Assembly (NCBI GenBank): GCA_001692895.1
Contig: KV748187.1
Span: 488,044-552,043 of the forward strand
Direction of reading: 5' to 3'
Length of the DNA stretch: 64,000 nt
DNA from: Cenococcum geophilum 1.58
Lineage: Eukaryota; Ascomycota; Dothideomycetes; Gloniales; Gloniaceae
The notes under the pieces were generated by a model. That model worked only from the letters and a program-made list of their open reading frames with translations. It did not search any database and was not told the origin of the DNA. Of this stretch, positions 44,955-54,779 are shown piece by piece. Both the position numbers and the translations under genes were made by a program. Position 1 is the stretch's first letter, and each line of letters opens with the position of its first letter.

Positions 44955-45375
44955 TGTTACAGACCTTATATTGGCAGTAGTACGACTACTAAAAAGAGAT
45001 GTAAATAAGTTAGTTAAGATAATATAGGAGGCGCTAGAACCGATAGAGCTATAGAATAAGGGGTAGTTAAGTTATATAGTTAGTTATATTGTAAGTTTAA
45101 AATATAGAAATATAGGAATATAGGAACGTGACGTACTAACGTACTAATATACTAACGTACTTAGTATATTTCTTAGGCGTAATATTATATATTTAAAGGA
45201 CTACAGTCCCTCCCTAGATAGTTCTCTTTTTTATAGTAAATCTTAGAATATAATTAAAGTTAATCTATTAGGCAACTACCCCACTAGTTATTGTTATATT
45301 GTTAACTTCTTGTTTACCTATATACCTAGCCTATTAATAAGTCTACTATAGTTCCTATTATAAGGCTTCATTACA
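44955..45375 (+). repeat. Gypsy-A copy 1, 3' LTR
   Basis: It starts TGTTACAGACC and ends CATTACA, length 421 bp. It is more diverged from the copy 2 LTRs than they are from each other, and contains a local acgtacta repeat near 45127-45160 that they lack. Confidence 0.85.
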
Positions 45376-45439
45376 GGAATAAGGTAGATAACGTAGTTAC
45401 TTTACGGCTATAAGTAACAACTTTTAAATATAACTTATA

Positions 45440-46490
45440 TAAGGCCTAAGGTGTTTAGAAAGCTCTTTAATTAGTTATAACTATATAGCGGCTTAAAGGA
45501 CATAAAGCTTCTATTAGCGGCTAAAAAGCCAATAATATTCCTAATGATATTTAGCAATAATTTGTTATATAGATTACTAAGTAAGGTAACTTAATACTTA
45601 TTTATAACGATCTACTAGTAAGTATTTACCTACTAACTAAGCTTCTAGTACTAATTTACTGCCTTATAGAGCTGTATATAAAGTCCTTTCTGGCCTCCTA
45701 AAACTGTATAAGGAAGTCGTTTAGCTTCCTTAGAACTTTACTCTAAAAGAGATTGCTAATAACCCCAAATAATATCCTTTCTTTGCTAATTATATTAGAG
45801 CTCTTAACAGTACTTATCTACCAGTCTTTATAAGAGGTAGGTATATAAGGTAAGCTCTATAGCGTAGAAAAAGGAAGGATTATTATAGAATGTTTTTATA
45901 GCTGTTAATTTTTAAATAAACTTCCTATGCATTCTAGCGGGTTAGGAGGGCTCTACTTACGACTCTAGAGTCCTTAATTTAGCAAAGACTAAGGGATTTA
46001 AAGCCTTACCTAGTAGATACTACGTTGTTGATACTAGGTACTTAAACATGCCTATAACTCTAGATCCCTACTACGGCGTATAATATTATCTTTATAAGTA
46101 GGTATAGGCAAATATAAAGCCATAGAACGTAAAGGAGCTTTATAATCTTTAACACGCGGCTCTAAGGAATATAGTTGAGCGTACTATAGGCGTTTTTAAG
46201 AATTGTTTCCAGCACTTTAAGGCCGGTAGGTATAGTCTCCCTTTAAGTACGTAGGTGGATATAGTATACGCTTTAACTATAGTGCACAGCTTTATAAATA
46301 ATCTAGGTTACTTTTTAGAGGTATAGGATAAGGATATAAATAAGAAAGACGTAAAGCTTATAGAGGTAGAAAATAATATAGCTATAAACTAAAGACGTAA
46401 TAAGATCGCGGAGCTTATGTAGTAGAGTTACTATAAGGTAATTAGTAGGCTAATTAATTAAGAATATACAGTAAATTTACGTATATTTAT
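45440..46490 (+). pseudogene. Harbinger DDE transposase relic
   Basis: Reading through stops: NSTYLPVFIRGR near 45815, where the family has DGTH(I/L)P and Asp has become Asn. Then CFYSC-FLNKLPMHSSGL, RYYVVDTRYLNMPITLDPY (the second catalytic Asp), NVKELYNL-HAALRNIVERTIGVFK (the Glu near 46170), and THVDIVYA/VHSFI-like helices. This is the DDE_Tnp_4 fold of HARBI1-like nucleases. The enzyme would excise and insert the element together with the SANT protein. Confidence 0.8.
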
Positions 46491-46849
46491 TGTGGAAATC
46501 TATGTAGCTTCCCCTATATATTGCTCTTTAATTAACTATATAGTAATAAGACTTTAAAGAGCGACTTAGATCTTACCTAAAATCTTACCTAAAGCTTACT
46601 TTCCTACGCATCCTCCTTCCTGCTAGCTAAAATATCGTTAATTAGGCTCTGCCGAAGCTCTATAACCCTGGCCGTTATAGGGGGTAATCTAGTAGTAGAT
46701 TCCGTTTTAAAAGCTTATAAAATAGCTAGTTACTCTATAGGATTTAGGTAACTAAACTTATAGATAAACTCTATAGAGGCCTTCTCTTAAGGAGACTTTT
46801 AGGCTATTAGCTCTCTTATAGCCCTTATTTTTTATTACCTTCTCTACCA

Positions 46850-47720
46850 TCTCCTCTAGTGCTTCTATAACTCGCCGCCTTCCTTACTAGCGCTTTATAT
46901 TAGATTTAGTGGCTTTAGTAGCTTACTTAATAGCCCGCTTTTATATAGCTAGTAAAGAAGGTCGACTTAGCGTTAATAAGGAAGATTTAGAAGGACTAGG
47001 GCGTTTAACTAAAGGTAAGCTTAATTAACTGCGTTTAATAGAGCTGAGAGCTAACTTTGACTTAGAGGCCCTATCTACTTCCTTTTTATCCTCCCTTTTA
47101 TCTTCCTTATTTGTTAAACCTAATGCCTATTCCTTTGACTGCTGAGTTGCGTCTAACGTTATTAATAAGGATCTAGCCAATTATATATACTTCTGTCTAG
47201 CTACTATTACGGTATACTGTCCGTGCGGCCTTAGCGTTAGACGCTAGCGGTTAAAGGGATAAGGCTACTGCTAAGAGAAGTTTAGGGTCTATACAGCTCT
47301 TAATTGCTTTATTAATTAACCTTATATAATTGCCTATTAATAGAATTCCATTAAATAGCTCCTACATTAGATTTAGAAAGGTAGGCGGCGTATTATAAAA
47401 CTCTTTAGCGGTAGGATTAGCTTTAAAGTAGGCCTTTATAACTTCCTTACTAGTAATAGGCACGCCTTTATCTTTATTTTACCCCTAGCTAAAGAGGTTA
47501 TAGAGGTCCTTTTATAGCTTTTAATCCTTCTTATAGTTATTATACTTACTCTTAATTTACTTAATAGTAATAGGCTACTAGGTAATAGTAAGCGTATAAT
47601 TAAGGGCAATCTTTTAGCCGTTAGCTTTATAGGGGCTATTTATATAATAGCCTTACTAAGGCCTTCTAACATCGCCTCCTTTATCTCATCTGTTTATCTT
47701 ATACGCATATTTCTATGCCC
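46850..47720 (-). pseudogene. Myb/SANT-like accessory gene of the Harbinger element
   Basis: The minus strand reads YINSPYKANG-KIALNYTLT near 47640, then IKSKYNNYKKD-KLYKDLYNL, then GVPITSKEVIKAYFKANPTAKEFYNTPPTFLNLM near 47450-47350. This is the order of a Myb_DNA-bind_3 domain: a trihelix, a W-containing SGxGWD site lost to stops, then the A-KF/Y patch. A repetitive Thr/Pro/Ala stretch lies N-terminal (about 47726-47770). Downstream it is Lys-rich with no clear end. The two-gene arrangement strongly supports a Harbinger identity. Confidence 0.7.
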
Positions 47721-48070
47721 TGTAGGCATTACGGGCGTTATAGGCGTCGCGGGCGTCATAGACGTCGCTGTAACTCTATTACGGCTTATATAGGAGGTAG
47801 GCAATAATATAGGAAACGTTAATCGTAGAGAGGGCGTTGGCTAAGGAGGAGGCTCTATTACTATACTAAAGTAGGGAGTCGCGATAGGGGCCTAGTAGCA
47901 AAAAGGGTTTATTTAAATCGCTTACTAATGGCAATTATATATTATGCGAAGTTAAATATAGAGCCTTATATAGAGCCTTACTAAATAATTAACTAAATTA
48001 TATATTTAAATAAGCTATGGTAATAGCCGCCACTAATTATAAAATAGGTAATACTAAAAGGTATAGGGAT

Positions 48071-48753
48071 TGACAGATTATCAATATAAAGGCGATTTGC
48101 AACTAAACGGGCCCTTAAAATGAATCTATATTGCAGTAAAATGGACTATAAAATATTTTATATAATTATAAAAAATATAAACGCTATTAAATGCTCCCAT
48201 TTTAGGTAAATAATCTTAGGCGTTAATTAAGCCTTTTAGCTGCTATTTTAATGGTAATATATCTTTTATATCCGTAATATAGTATTATAATAACAAGTTT
48301 AGTGGGTAGAGAATTAATACTTTCCATTTTGAAGCGTAAAAGGCGTATTATTAACATAGAATTTTATATATATTGCGAACTGCATTTCTTGTTAAAGAAT
48401 GGCTTTTGCAAAGAAGCATAAATATATACTTTTATTATAGCTTTAACGTAAATATATTGCTAATATAATCTGCTATGGTTTTATAAGTTTAAAAAAAGCT
48501 AGAAAAATAAAATGAAAAACAGGCTTATACTAGTAAAGGAAAAGCTAATACTATATTTATAAGCATTAAAGAGGATTTTTTTGGAACTAGTATATATTTA
48601 TAATTACAATTACAAAGTTTACAAGACGTATAATTAAAATCTCGTTTACGATTTATTAACTCTATTTGCTCTAGTATATTATATTTTAAATTTTATTAAA
48701 TTTTACAAAGCTAATATTTTTTTAATTCCTTTATTATAACATTAAATAATAGT
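48071..48753. other. AT-rich sequence without recognisable genes
   Basis: Mostly A/T with a few CpA-containing words near 48071-48130 (gggattgacagattatcaat), possibly an end of the Harbinger element. Nothing else could be identified. Confidence 0.35.
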
Positions 48754-48755
48754 TA

Positions 48756-49181
48756 ATGTATTCCACCACTTAACCGGCCACACTACTAAACCGGCCACCC
48801 TAAAAACCCACCAAAGATTAGAAAAACTGCACCTTAATATCTTAATAACGGCTTAATAATAAATTCCAAAATTTTATAATTAGCCTTTTATGCCTATATT
48901 AAGACTCTAAATAAAATTCTAGCGTAATAAGCCTGGCCATTATTAAGATATCGGGTTTTAGCCCCTAATTTTAAACTAAATTGCAATATCTCTAGAGCTA
49001 CTTAATATATTACTTTTTAAATCTAATAAAAGGTTTAAAATAGGTATACAAGGCTAATTATAAAATTTCGGAATTTATTATTAAGCCGCTATTAAGATAT
49101 CAAGGTGCAGTTTTTCTAATTTTTGGTAGGTTTTTAGAGTGGCCGGTTTAGTAGTATGGCCGGTTAGGTAGTGAAATACGT
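48756..49181. mobile_element. MITE copy 2 (426 bp)
   Basis: The ends are ATGTATTCC (a RIPped ACGTATTCC) and GAAATACGT, flanked by TA (48754-48755 and 49182-49183). Near each end the word aaccggccac is repeated twice. The alternating atatcttaa words and the central gcccct at 48961 match copies 1 and 3. No coding capacity. Confidence 0.85.
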
Positions 49182-49183
49182 TA

Positions 49184-49770
49184 GGTTTTACTCTTTCCTA
49201 AGCCTATTTTACTATTAAATAAAATTATTTAAATATATCTTTAATATATCTAGCTTATAAGCTAACTATATTTAGTATATAAAAGTAGCTTACAGTCTTT
49301 ACTTTATACAGCTATTATTTAATAAGCTTAATTTATATAACAGTTAACGCTATAGCAATTTTAATTAAATATTCGTAACTAAAAAGCCTAAATTTTATAT
49401 ATGGAAGCTAAAGTAAAAGCAATTAAACTAGAAAATCAAAAGACAGAGTTGGAGCTTAAAAAATTAAAATAAGAATTTAGTTAATACAAATTTTTATATT
49501 TATAAGCATAAGGGGTAGAGATTATATTAAAGTAATTACCTAGATATAAAAATATTATAATATCTAAGAAAAAGCCTAACCTAAATACTCTGCGCTATGC
49601 TTTATACCTAATACTTAATATTTTATAATATCTATACTATAACTAGGAGAGAGCTAGCATATATTTAAAATATATAATCGTATTAATCTATTTAACCCAC
49701 GTAGTATAGTCCTCCTTAATATTAAACGTGTCCCTATTATTAAAGTTATTTATAATCTTTAGTAATATTA
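49184..49770. other. AT-rich segment with a short coiled-coil frame
   Basis: From an ATG at 49401 a 23-codon frame reads MEAKVKAIKLENQKTELELK before a stop, then continues with degenerate sequence. Such heptad-like Lys/Glu/Leu stretches occur in many transposase tails. I cannot assign it. The remainder is A/T-rich. Confidence 0.35.
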
Positions 49771-50115
49771 TATAATAGGACTAGCTTAATTATAGTAGAA
49801 ATGTCTTAATAAAACACTTGATAGATAAATTTCAACGCTTTAACCAAATTCTGCCGAATTCTGCCAGCTTAATTAACTTCTACCAAGTTGTATTAAGATT
49901 AATTAAATTCTACTAAAGTCCGTTAAAGACCGCGTACGTATATAGGTATATATTGACCACTAAGACCACTAACTATTTCATTATAAGATTCTCTTCTTTA
50001 TATAACGTCTTGTTTTCTATAAGAGCTATACCCTTAGATTTAAATAGAATATTATACTATTCCTTTGAATCTGCCCTGGGGTCTCTTTGCGCCCTTTATA
50101 TTATATTATATTAAT
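49771..50115 (+). repeat. Gypsy-B LTR, copy 1
   Basis: The start (tataataggactagc) aligns with TGTAACGGGACTAGC at 57814, the less mutated copy. Similarity continues past the LTR into gag, so the right edge, near 50115, is an estimate. Confidence 0.7.
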
Positions 50116-50149
50116 ATAACTACTATTGAAATAGGGAACGGACTTAAAC

Positions 50150-51210
50150 CCCCTATATTAACTATAAGTATTATAGCCCTAGTTAGGGAGTAGTTAACTA
50201 TAATATAATAGTCTTTTATAGATACCTTAGCCTAAGAACGGGCTATATTAGAAGCTTAGTACTAGTAATTAATAGAAGTAATTCGCGAAGAACTCTATAA
50301 CGTAAAAGTGCTTATATTAAAGACCCCAATACCGCCTATAAACGAGATTAAAATAACTATATCTAAACCTAGCCCGTTAAAAACGAACCTTAAACTAGAA
50401 ATAATAGCTTAATTTATATCTATAATAGACCTAATACCTATTATAAAATCTAAAAAGCGTCTTAACCCTTTAATATTTAATAAAATCTAAAACAATATAC
50501 GTCCCTTTATAACTAAGCTCCGTCTTAAACTTTTAATAAACTTTTACTAATACCCCTTTAAAGCTAGTAAGGTTAGCTATAAAATATCTAATTTAAATAA
50601 GGACGCTGCATAAATTATAAACCTATTTTTCCGCAATAGTACCTTTATTAATTTTAAAACCTTTATCTCTCTACTAAAATAAATAGATAATAACGCCAGC
50701 CGTAAATATATAGCTATTATTAAACTTAAAAACCTATAATAATAGAACCGAGACTTTACTAGCTTCTTTTTAGAATTTTTAGGCCTTATTAGTAAGCTAG
50801 ATTAGAATAAAGCCGCTAGAGTTACTACTCTTTATTAAGCTATTTTGGATAAAATTTGTTACGGAACTCTATTATAGGGGCCTCTATAGGAGAGCCCCGT
50901 GCTTTTATATACACCTCGCGTATAGTTTATATTAGCTACGCGTAGGTATATCACCTCCTTACGCCCTTAACCCTTACGATCGATCGCGTAATGTTTTATA
51001 GACTCCTTAAATATATACGTTCTAAAGCCACTGCCTCCGTCCCGTAATATTACGTTACGCCTTTTTATTACTAACGCTTAGCCTATAACTAATTCTACGT
51101 CTTTATAATACTATAGGCGCTACTAAAAGTAGCGTATATATAAGTTACCTTACTTTATACTTCTAAGGAACCTATAATAGTAAGATAATATTTTTTACTA
51201 GCTATTATAT
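50150..51210 (+). pseudogene. Gypsy-B gag relic
   Basis: The frame contains LLIKFYQYPFKASKVSY-like and ISNLNKDAA-IINLFFRN blocks near 50540-50640, then FTSFFLEFLGLISKLD near 50755-50805. The last is the conserved capsid C-terminal patch, comparable to the FSAF-TRFLYLAG patch of the complete element. The frame is broken at 50856 by the solo LTR and can be followed weakly to 51210. Confidence 0.65.
50857..51049 (+). repeat. Solo LTR of Gypsy-D (193 bp)
   Basis: It aligns over its whole length, with the same 193 bp, to 3383-3575. The ends are TGTTACGG and CCGTAATA (RIPped CCGTGACA). The sense orientation is the same as the first copy. A clear target duplication is not visible, perhaps erased by RIP. 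Confidence 0.85.
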
Positions 51211-51724
51211 TTGTAACGGTGCTAGAGCGCGTCACCTACTAAGTTATACTATATTCTGCTACCTGTTATATTATTATATACTATTTAGTACTGTTATATA
51301 CTATCTGGTACTATTTCTTACTATTAGCTTGCCTATTATTGGCTCGTCTACTACTAGCGCCTTAGCGGCTTACGCTACCTATTTATTAACACTAGCCCTT
51401 ACGACCCCCTTTCCTTCTCCTTAGCTTAATATCTTTATTAGATAGCAATCTATAAGCTTTAGTTTAGAGGCATTTATATAAGCTATTATATTATGCTAAG
51501 CTCTCCCTACATTGCCTAGGAAGGCCTTAATAATATTCTACCCTAAAAGAAGACCCTTGTCTACAACGACGCATTAACGCGTTATACTTAGACACTAAAG
51601 TTACTCTATATTGCCTGGGAAGGCCTTAGTAATATTTTACTTTATAAGCTAGATAGGGCTAGACCTATATCCTTAGAATTAAAACCAAAGTATATAATAC
51701 TAATAAACCCTAAGAAGCTAACGA

Positions 51725-52145
51725 TGGTACCTAAAGCTAGCTTATTTAAGAGAGCTGCCTCTACTTAAGAGGAACCTAAAATCCAATTAAGATCAGAAAT
51801 TAAAGATAATAATAACATTATAGACATATATAAGTAGATTCGCGCCCTTATAGCTAGCTAGAAAGCTAATTGTCTTAAGGTAAGGAATATATAAGAGACC
51901 TTATAAGAGATCCTAGAAAGCCTTATAGCCCTATAAAATAGCCTAGCTTCCCCTTTTTAAAGCCTTAGCTAACCTATTTACTTTACCAAATGCGATATAT
52001 TAGGGAGTATAGATATAATAATAAAGTAAATAAAGTCCGTTAAGCTCTCTAACCCCTAACTACTATCTAATAGGATAAACCCTACCTTTAAGAATTAAAG
52101 AATTTAAGTATAAGGAAAGCTCCGCGTTAACTATCCCTTAACCCG
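51725..52145 (+). pseudogene. Gypsy-C gag relic, N-terminal part
   Basis: An ATG near 51725 reads MVPKASLFKRAAST, followed by a helical region with Leu/Ile-rich heptads (IRALIAS-KANCLKVRNI) and ending INPTFKN-RI-V-GKLRVNYP. That last patch precedes the capsid core in related Gags. The continuation is at 54076. Confidence 0.65.
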
Positions 52146-52149
52146 TCAA

Positions 52150-52540
52150 CTTGGGCATGTAGGTTATCGATAAGAGTCCACCAATCAGATTAGTAGGATT
52201 TGGTAGCCGTGCTTAGGAATATAAAATTCGGGGAGTGGCCAAGGCTTCGGGGAGGGGTTTTTCGCCGTCTTATTTAGGGGAATCTTATATTAAGTCTTCT
52301 GAACAAGACCTACATCAATTCTAGCGTGATTAAAAGGCATGGTGGTGGTGTATTTGACGGTCGAATTCCACGCGTTGTTCTGATTCTGGTGTTCGCGCAC
52401 GGGCCTTCCCCTCTACTCGCCCTGACGGGTCAAGGGATAACTATTTCCTTTCTAAAGAATCTAAAATGCTCTACCTCTTTAGTCGAACTACTGGGGACGC
52501 CTAACGGCACCTTTAAGCTAAGTTTGAGGACGATTCCCCT
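52150..52540 (+). other. Un-RIPped island with a 79-codon open frame
   Basis: CpA, TpG and CpG are frequent. A frame of 79 codons from 52326 (MIKRHGGGVFDGRIPRVVLI...) is open up to the mariner inverted repeat, but I recognise no family and no homologous second copy here. It separates the two gag halves together with the mariner element, so it arrived as an insertion or as part of a larger element. It may be an LTR or other short repeat. Confidence 0.4.
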
Positions 52541-52608
52541 ATTTGTTGTTATTAAAACGAATTAGAATCCTTGGCATGCAGATCCCCATTTTTAGCGCCT
52601 AAACTTAC
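52541..52608 (+). repeat. Mariner left inverted repeat
   Basis: The reverse complement is found at 54008-54075. The repeats keep CpA better than the gene between them. Confidence 0.85.
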
Positions 52609-52714
52609 TTTTAAAGCCGTAAGAACTCTATTTTCCACGTTAACGTCGCGTTATTGTTAATTATTCCTACCGTTAGTTAGTAAGTTAAAACTAACGTCGC
52701 CCTACTACCTGCCC

Positions 52715-53860
52715 TATCTTAATGTATATCCTAGTGTTGTAGTGCCTTATATTAACCCTGCTCGACGTATAGATATAGTCTATTTCCTTAAACTAGGCTA
52801 GCGTCTAGGAGCTATCGCGAAATATTTATACGTTAGTAAAGCAACTATATATAATACGGAACAGAACCTTATGCGATATAGCCTACTACTTAGACCTTGT
52901 GTACGGAAGACGGGTTGTCCAGCGGCGTTAATAAAGGCGGATAGGGTAGCCCTCCTTAAACTCCTACTTAGCGAGGGCTAGAGGTACCTAGATAAGCTTC
53001 AATATTGGCTATATTATAAACGTGGTGTTAAGGTTAGCCTTAATACAATCAGCCGTGTCTTAAAGAAGGAAGGGTAGTTAAGGAAGGCGATTAAGCGTAT
53101 AGCGTAGGGCCGTAACTCACAACTAAGAGAGCTCTATCGCGATGATATAGGGCGGTTTCCTGCAGATATTATTATCTTTCTTAATAAGGCTATCTTTAAT
53201 AAAAGGACCGACTGGCGGACAAGAGGGCGTGCTCTAATTAGCTAGGAGCCTCGCTATAAAGGTAATTTTTAAAGAAGAACTACATGGAGTATCTACGCGG
53301 TAATAATAATTAACGGCTGGGTCTACTATAAAGCTTGCGAGGGCTACTTTAAGATTAATAATTTTATTGCCTAGCTATACGAGCGCCTATTTCCTGCGCT
53401 CCCTTAGCAATATCTAAATTAAACTATGGTTATTGTAGTGGATAACCTTAAGGTTTACGTCAATAAGTAAATTCCAGCTGCTATTAAAGAGGAGGGTTAT
53501 ATCGTTCGTTATCTGCCGCTATACTTACCGGATTTTAATCTAATTAAACTTATATAGGCCGTCTTAAAGGTGTAGATCCGTCGCTGGCACCTATATACTT
53601 AGGAATTCTACCGTAATTACGGTAAGTTTCTTAAGCGAGCTATCCGCGAAAGTAGATGTGATGCCTTTGCCTAGAAACAGTTTTAACACGCGGTAGGAGG
53701 AATATATATAGAATAAGCTAAGCTGGGGCGTCTATGGCGTGAATTAGAGCGATTTAAACGTGGTGTTGAGGTTAAAGGCCTAGGGGAGTTAACTACGTCC
53801 TTTAATATCGCTATATCTGTTAACGAGACGTTAACTTATAGTAGCTTAATTAGATAATAG
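52715..53860 (+). pseudogene. Tc1/mariner DDE transposase relic
   Basis: One frame spans the interval with about twenty stops at Gln/Trp codons. The N-terminal helix-turn-helix reads LGAIAKYLYVSKATIYN (near 52805), followed by a second HTH (VSLNTISRVLKKEG near 53030). The catalytic core shows TTWSIYAVIIINGWVYY near 53280, VIVVDNLKVYVNK near 53430 (the second Asp of the triad, family VDNAxxH), and LPLYLPDFNLIKLI near 53515. In the last of these the family NPIE has become NLIK, so the third catalytic acid is lost. It would cut and paste the element. No ATG is left at the expected start. Confidence 0.8.
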
Positions 53861-54007
53861 CCTGCCTATTTAGAATTAATTTAAAGCAGTTATAGGTTAA
53901 TTATATTAAAAGTGGCTATATTCTATATTATCTAACTACCTAATTAGGAAACCATCTTATATTAAATTACTATAAACGTGGAAAATGGAGTTCTCATAGC
54001 ATTACAC

Positions 54008-54075
54008 GTAAGTTTGGGCGCAAAAAATGGGGATCTGCATGCCAAGGATTTTAATTCGTTTTAATAATAACAAAT
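54008..54075 (-). repeat. Mariner right inverted repeat
   Basis: Reverse complement of 52541-52608 with about seven differences. Gypsy-C gag resumes directly after it. Confidence 0.85.
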
Positions 54076-54720
54076 CTAATTTATATCTATTAACGAGATA
54101 ATACGGTACCTAGTGGCTATTTATATTAACCCGAATAAAGTATAGGACGCCTAGTATAACTATAATCGCCTAATAATAAATCCGAATTAACCCTTTGCTA
54201 AATTCTAGACTTAATTCCTATACCTTATAGGAGAAGGTTAGGTTCCCCTTAAGAACTACTAATTAGACCTATATAATAAGCTAATAATCTAGCTATAAGA
54301 GAAGATTGCTGTAACCTTAAATAACCTTTTAACGTATAATAAACTCGCAACTTATTACCTATTATTAGATTTAGAATTAAAGCGAATTAATACCCGCCCT
54401 AATTAGTAGAAGCAACCCCGGAATAATTAAAACTTATTAGCTATACCTATAGAAGCTAAAGTAGGAAGATAAGCCACGACCGCTCTTATACTAAAAGTGG
54501 TTATATTTACGCACTAGCGAGCCTCGCCTAACTAGCTACGTACTATACCCCTAACTAGTACTCGTTACAATACCCTAATTAACCCTACCTTGGCTATATG
54601 CTATAACTGTAATAAGGAGGGTTACTTTACCTTGTTTTGCCTAAAGCTAAAGGATATATGCGATATTAAGGAGATAGAGGAAGGAGAAACGTCCGATAAG
54701 TTAAGAAAAGAAGAACCTTA
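54076..54720 (+). pseudogene. Gypsy-C gag relic, C-terminal part with zinc knuckle
   Basis: The frame resumes with ISINEIIRYLVAIYINPNKV, then the capsid patch FAKF-T-FLYLIGEG-VPLKNY. The zinc knuckle at 54599-54645 keeps all three Cys (CYNCNKEGYFTLFC), while the His now reads Tyr (CAC to TAC). Confidence 0.8.
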
Positions 54721-54779
54721 GGGAAAGACTCCTCCATAGGGTATCCTATTAATCTTAAAGAGATTAACTTAAGTTTGTT

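Larger units (their letters stand above)
40914..45375 (+). mobile_element. Gypsy-A copy 1, right part with 3' LTR
   Basis: Continuation of the element left at 20784. It carries RT, RNase H, integrase, chromodomain, the antisense frame and a 3' LTR (44955-45375). A MITE interrupts RT at 41435-41858. It is more heavily mutated than copy 2, as expected for the older host of the nest. Confidence 0.88.
45376..48070. mobile_element. PIF/Harbinger element relic
   Basis: It contains the two genes typical of Harbinger transposons: a DDE transposase on the plus strand and a Myb/SANT-like DNA-binding protein on the minus strand, arranged convergently. I could not find a matching pair of terminal inverted repeats. 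The left end is probably cut by the Gypsy-A LTR. The right limit is set roughly, where coding similarity is gone. Confidence 0.7.
49771..51211 (+). mobile_element. Gypsy-B copy 1, 5' end (LTR and gag), interrupted by a solo LTR
   Basis: It has an LTR (from 49771, about 345 bp) and the 5' half of gag, and matches the segment starting at 57814. A family-D LTR is inserted at 50857-51049, and gag-like reading resumes to about 51211, where another LTR (Gypsy-C) begins. Everything downstream of mid-gag is missing. Confidence 0.75.
52541..54075 (+). mobile_element. Tc1/mariner-type element with 68-bp inverted repeats
   Basis: Inverted repeats 52541-52608 and 54008-54075 match over about 68 bp with few differences, including an identical GC-richer core (ccttggcatgcagatcccca). 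Between them is one plus-strand transposase relic. The length, about 1.5 kb, is normal for the superfamily. A TA duplication is not clean at either end, so the exact termini may be a few bases off. Confidence 0.85.

Noticed and set aside
51511-51640. Two copies of ttgcctRggaaggccttaRtaata about 98 bp apart as a target duplication
   Set aside because: They lie inside the Gypsy-C leader with no element between them; most likely a local duplication.
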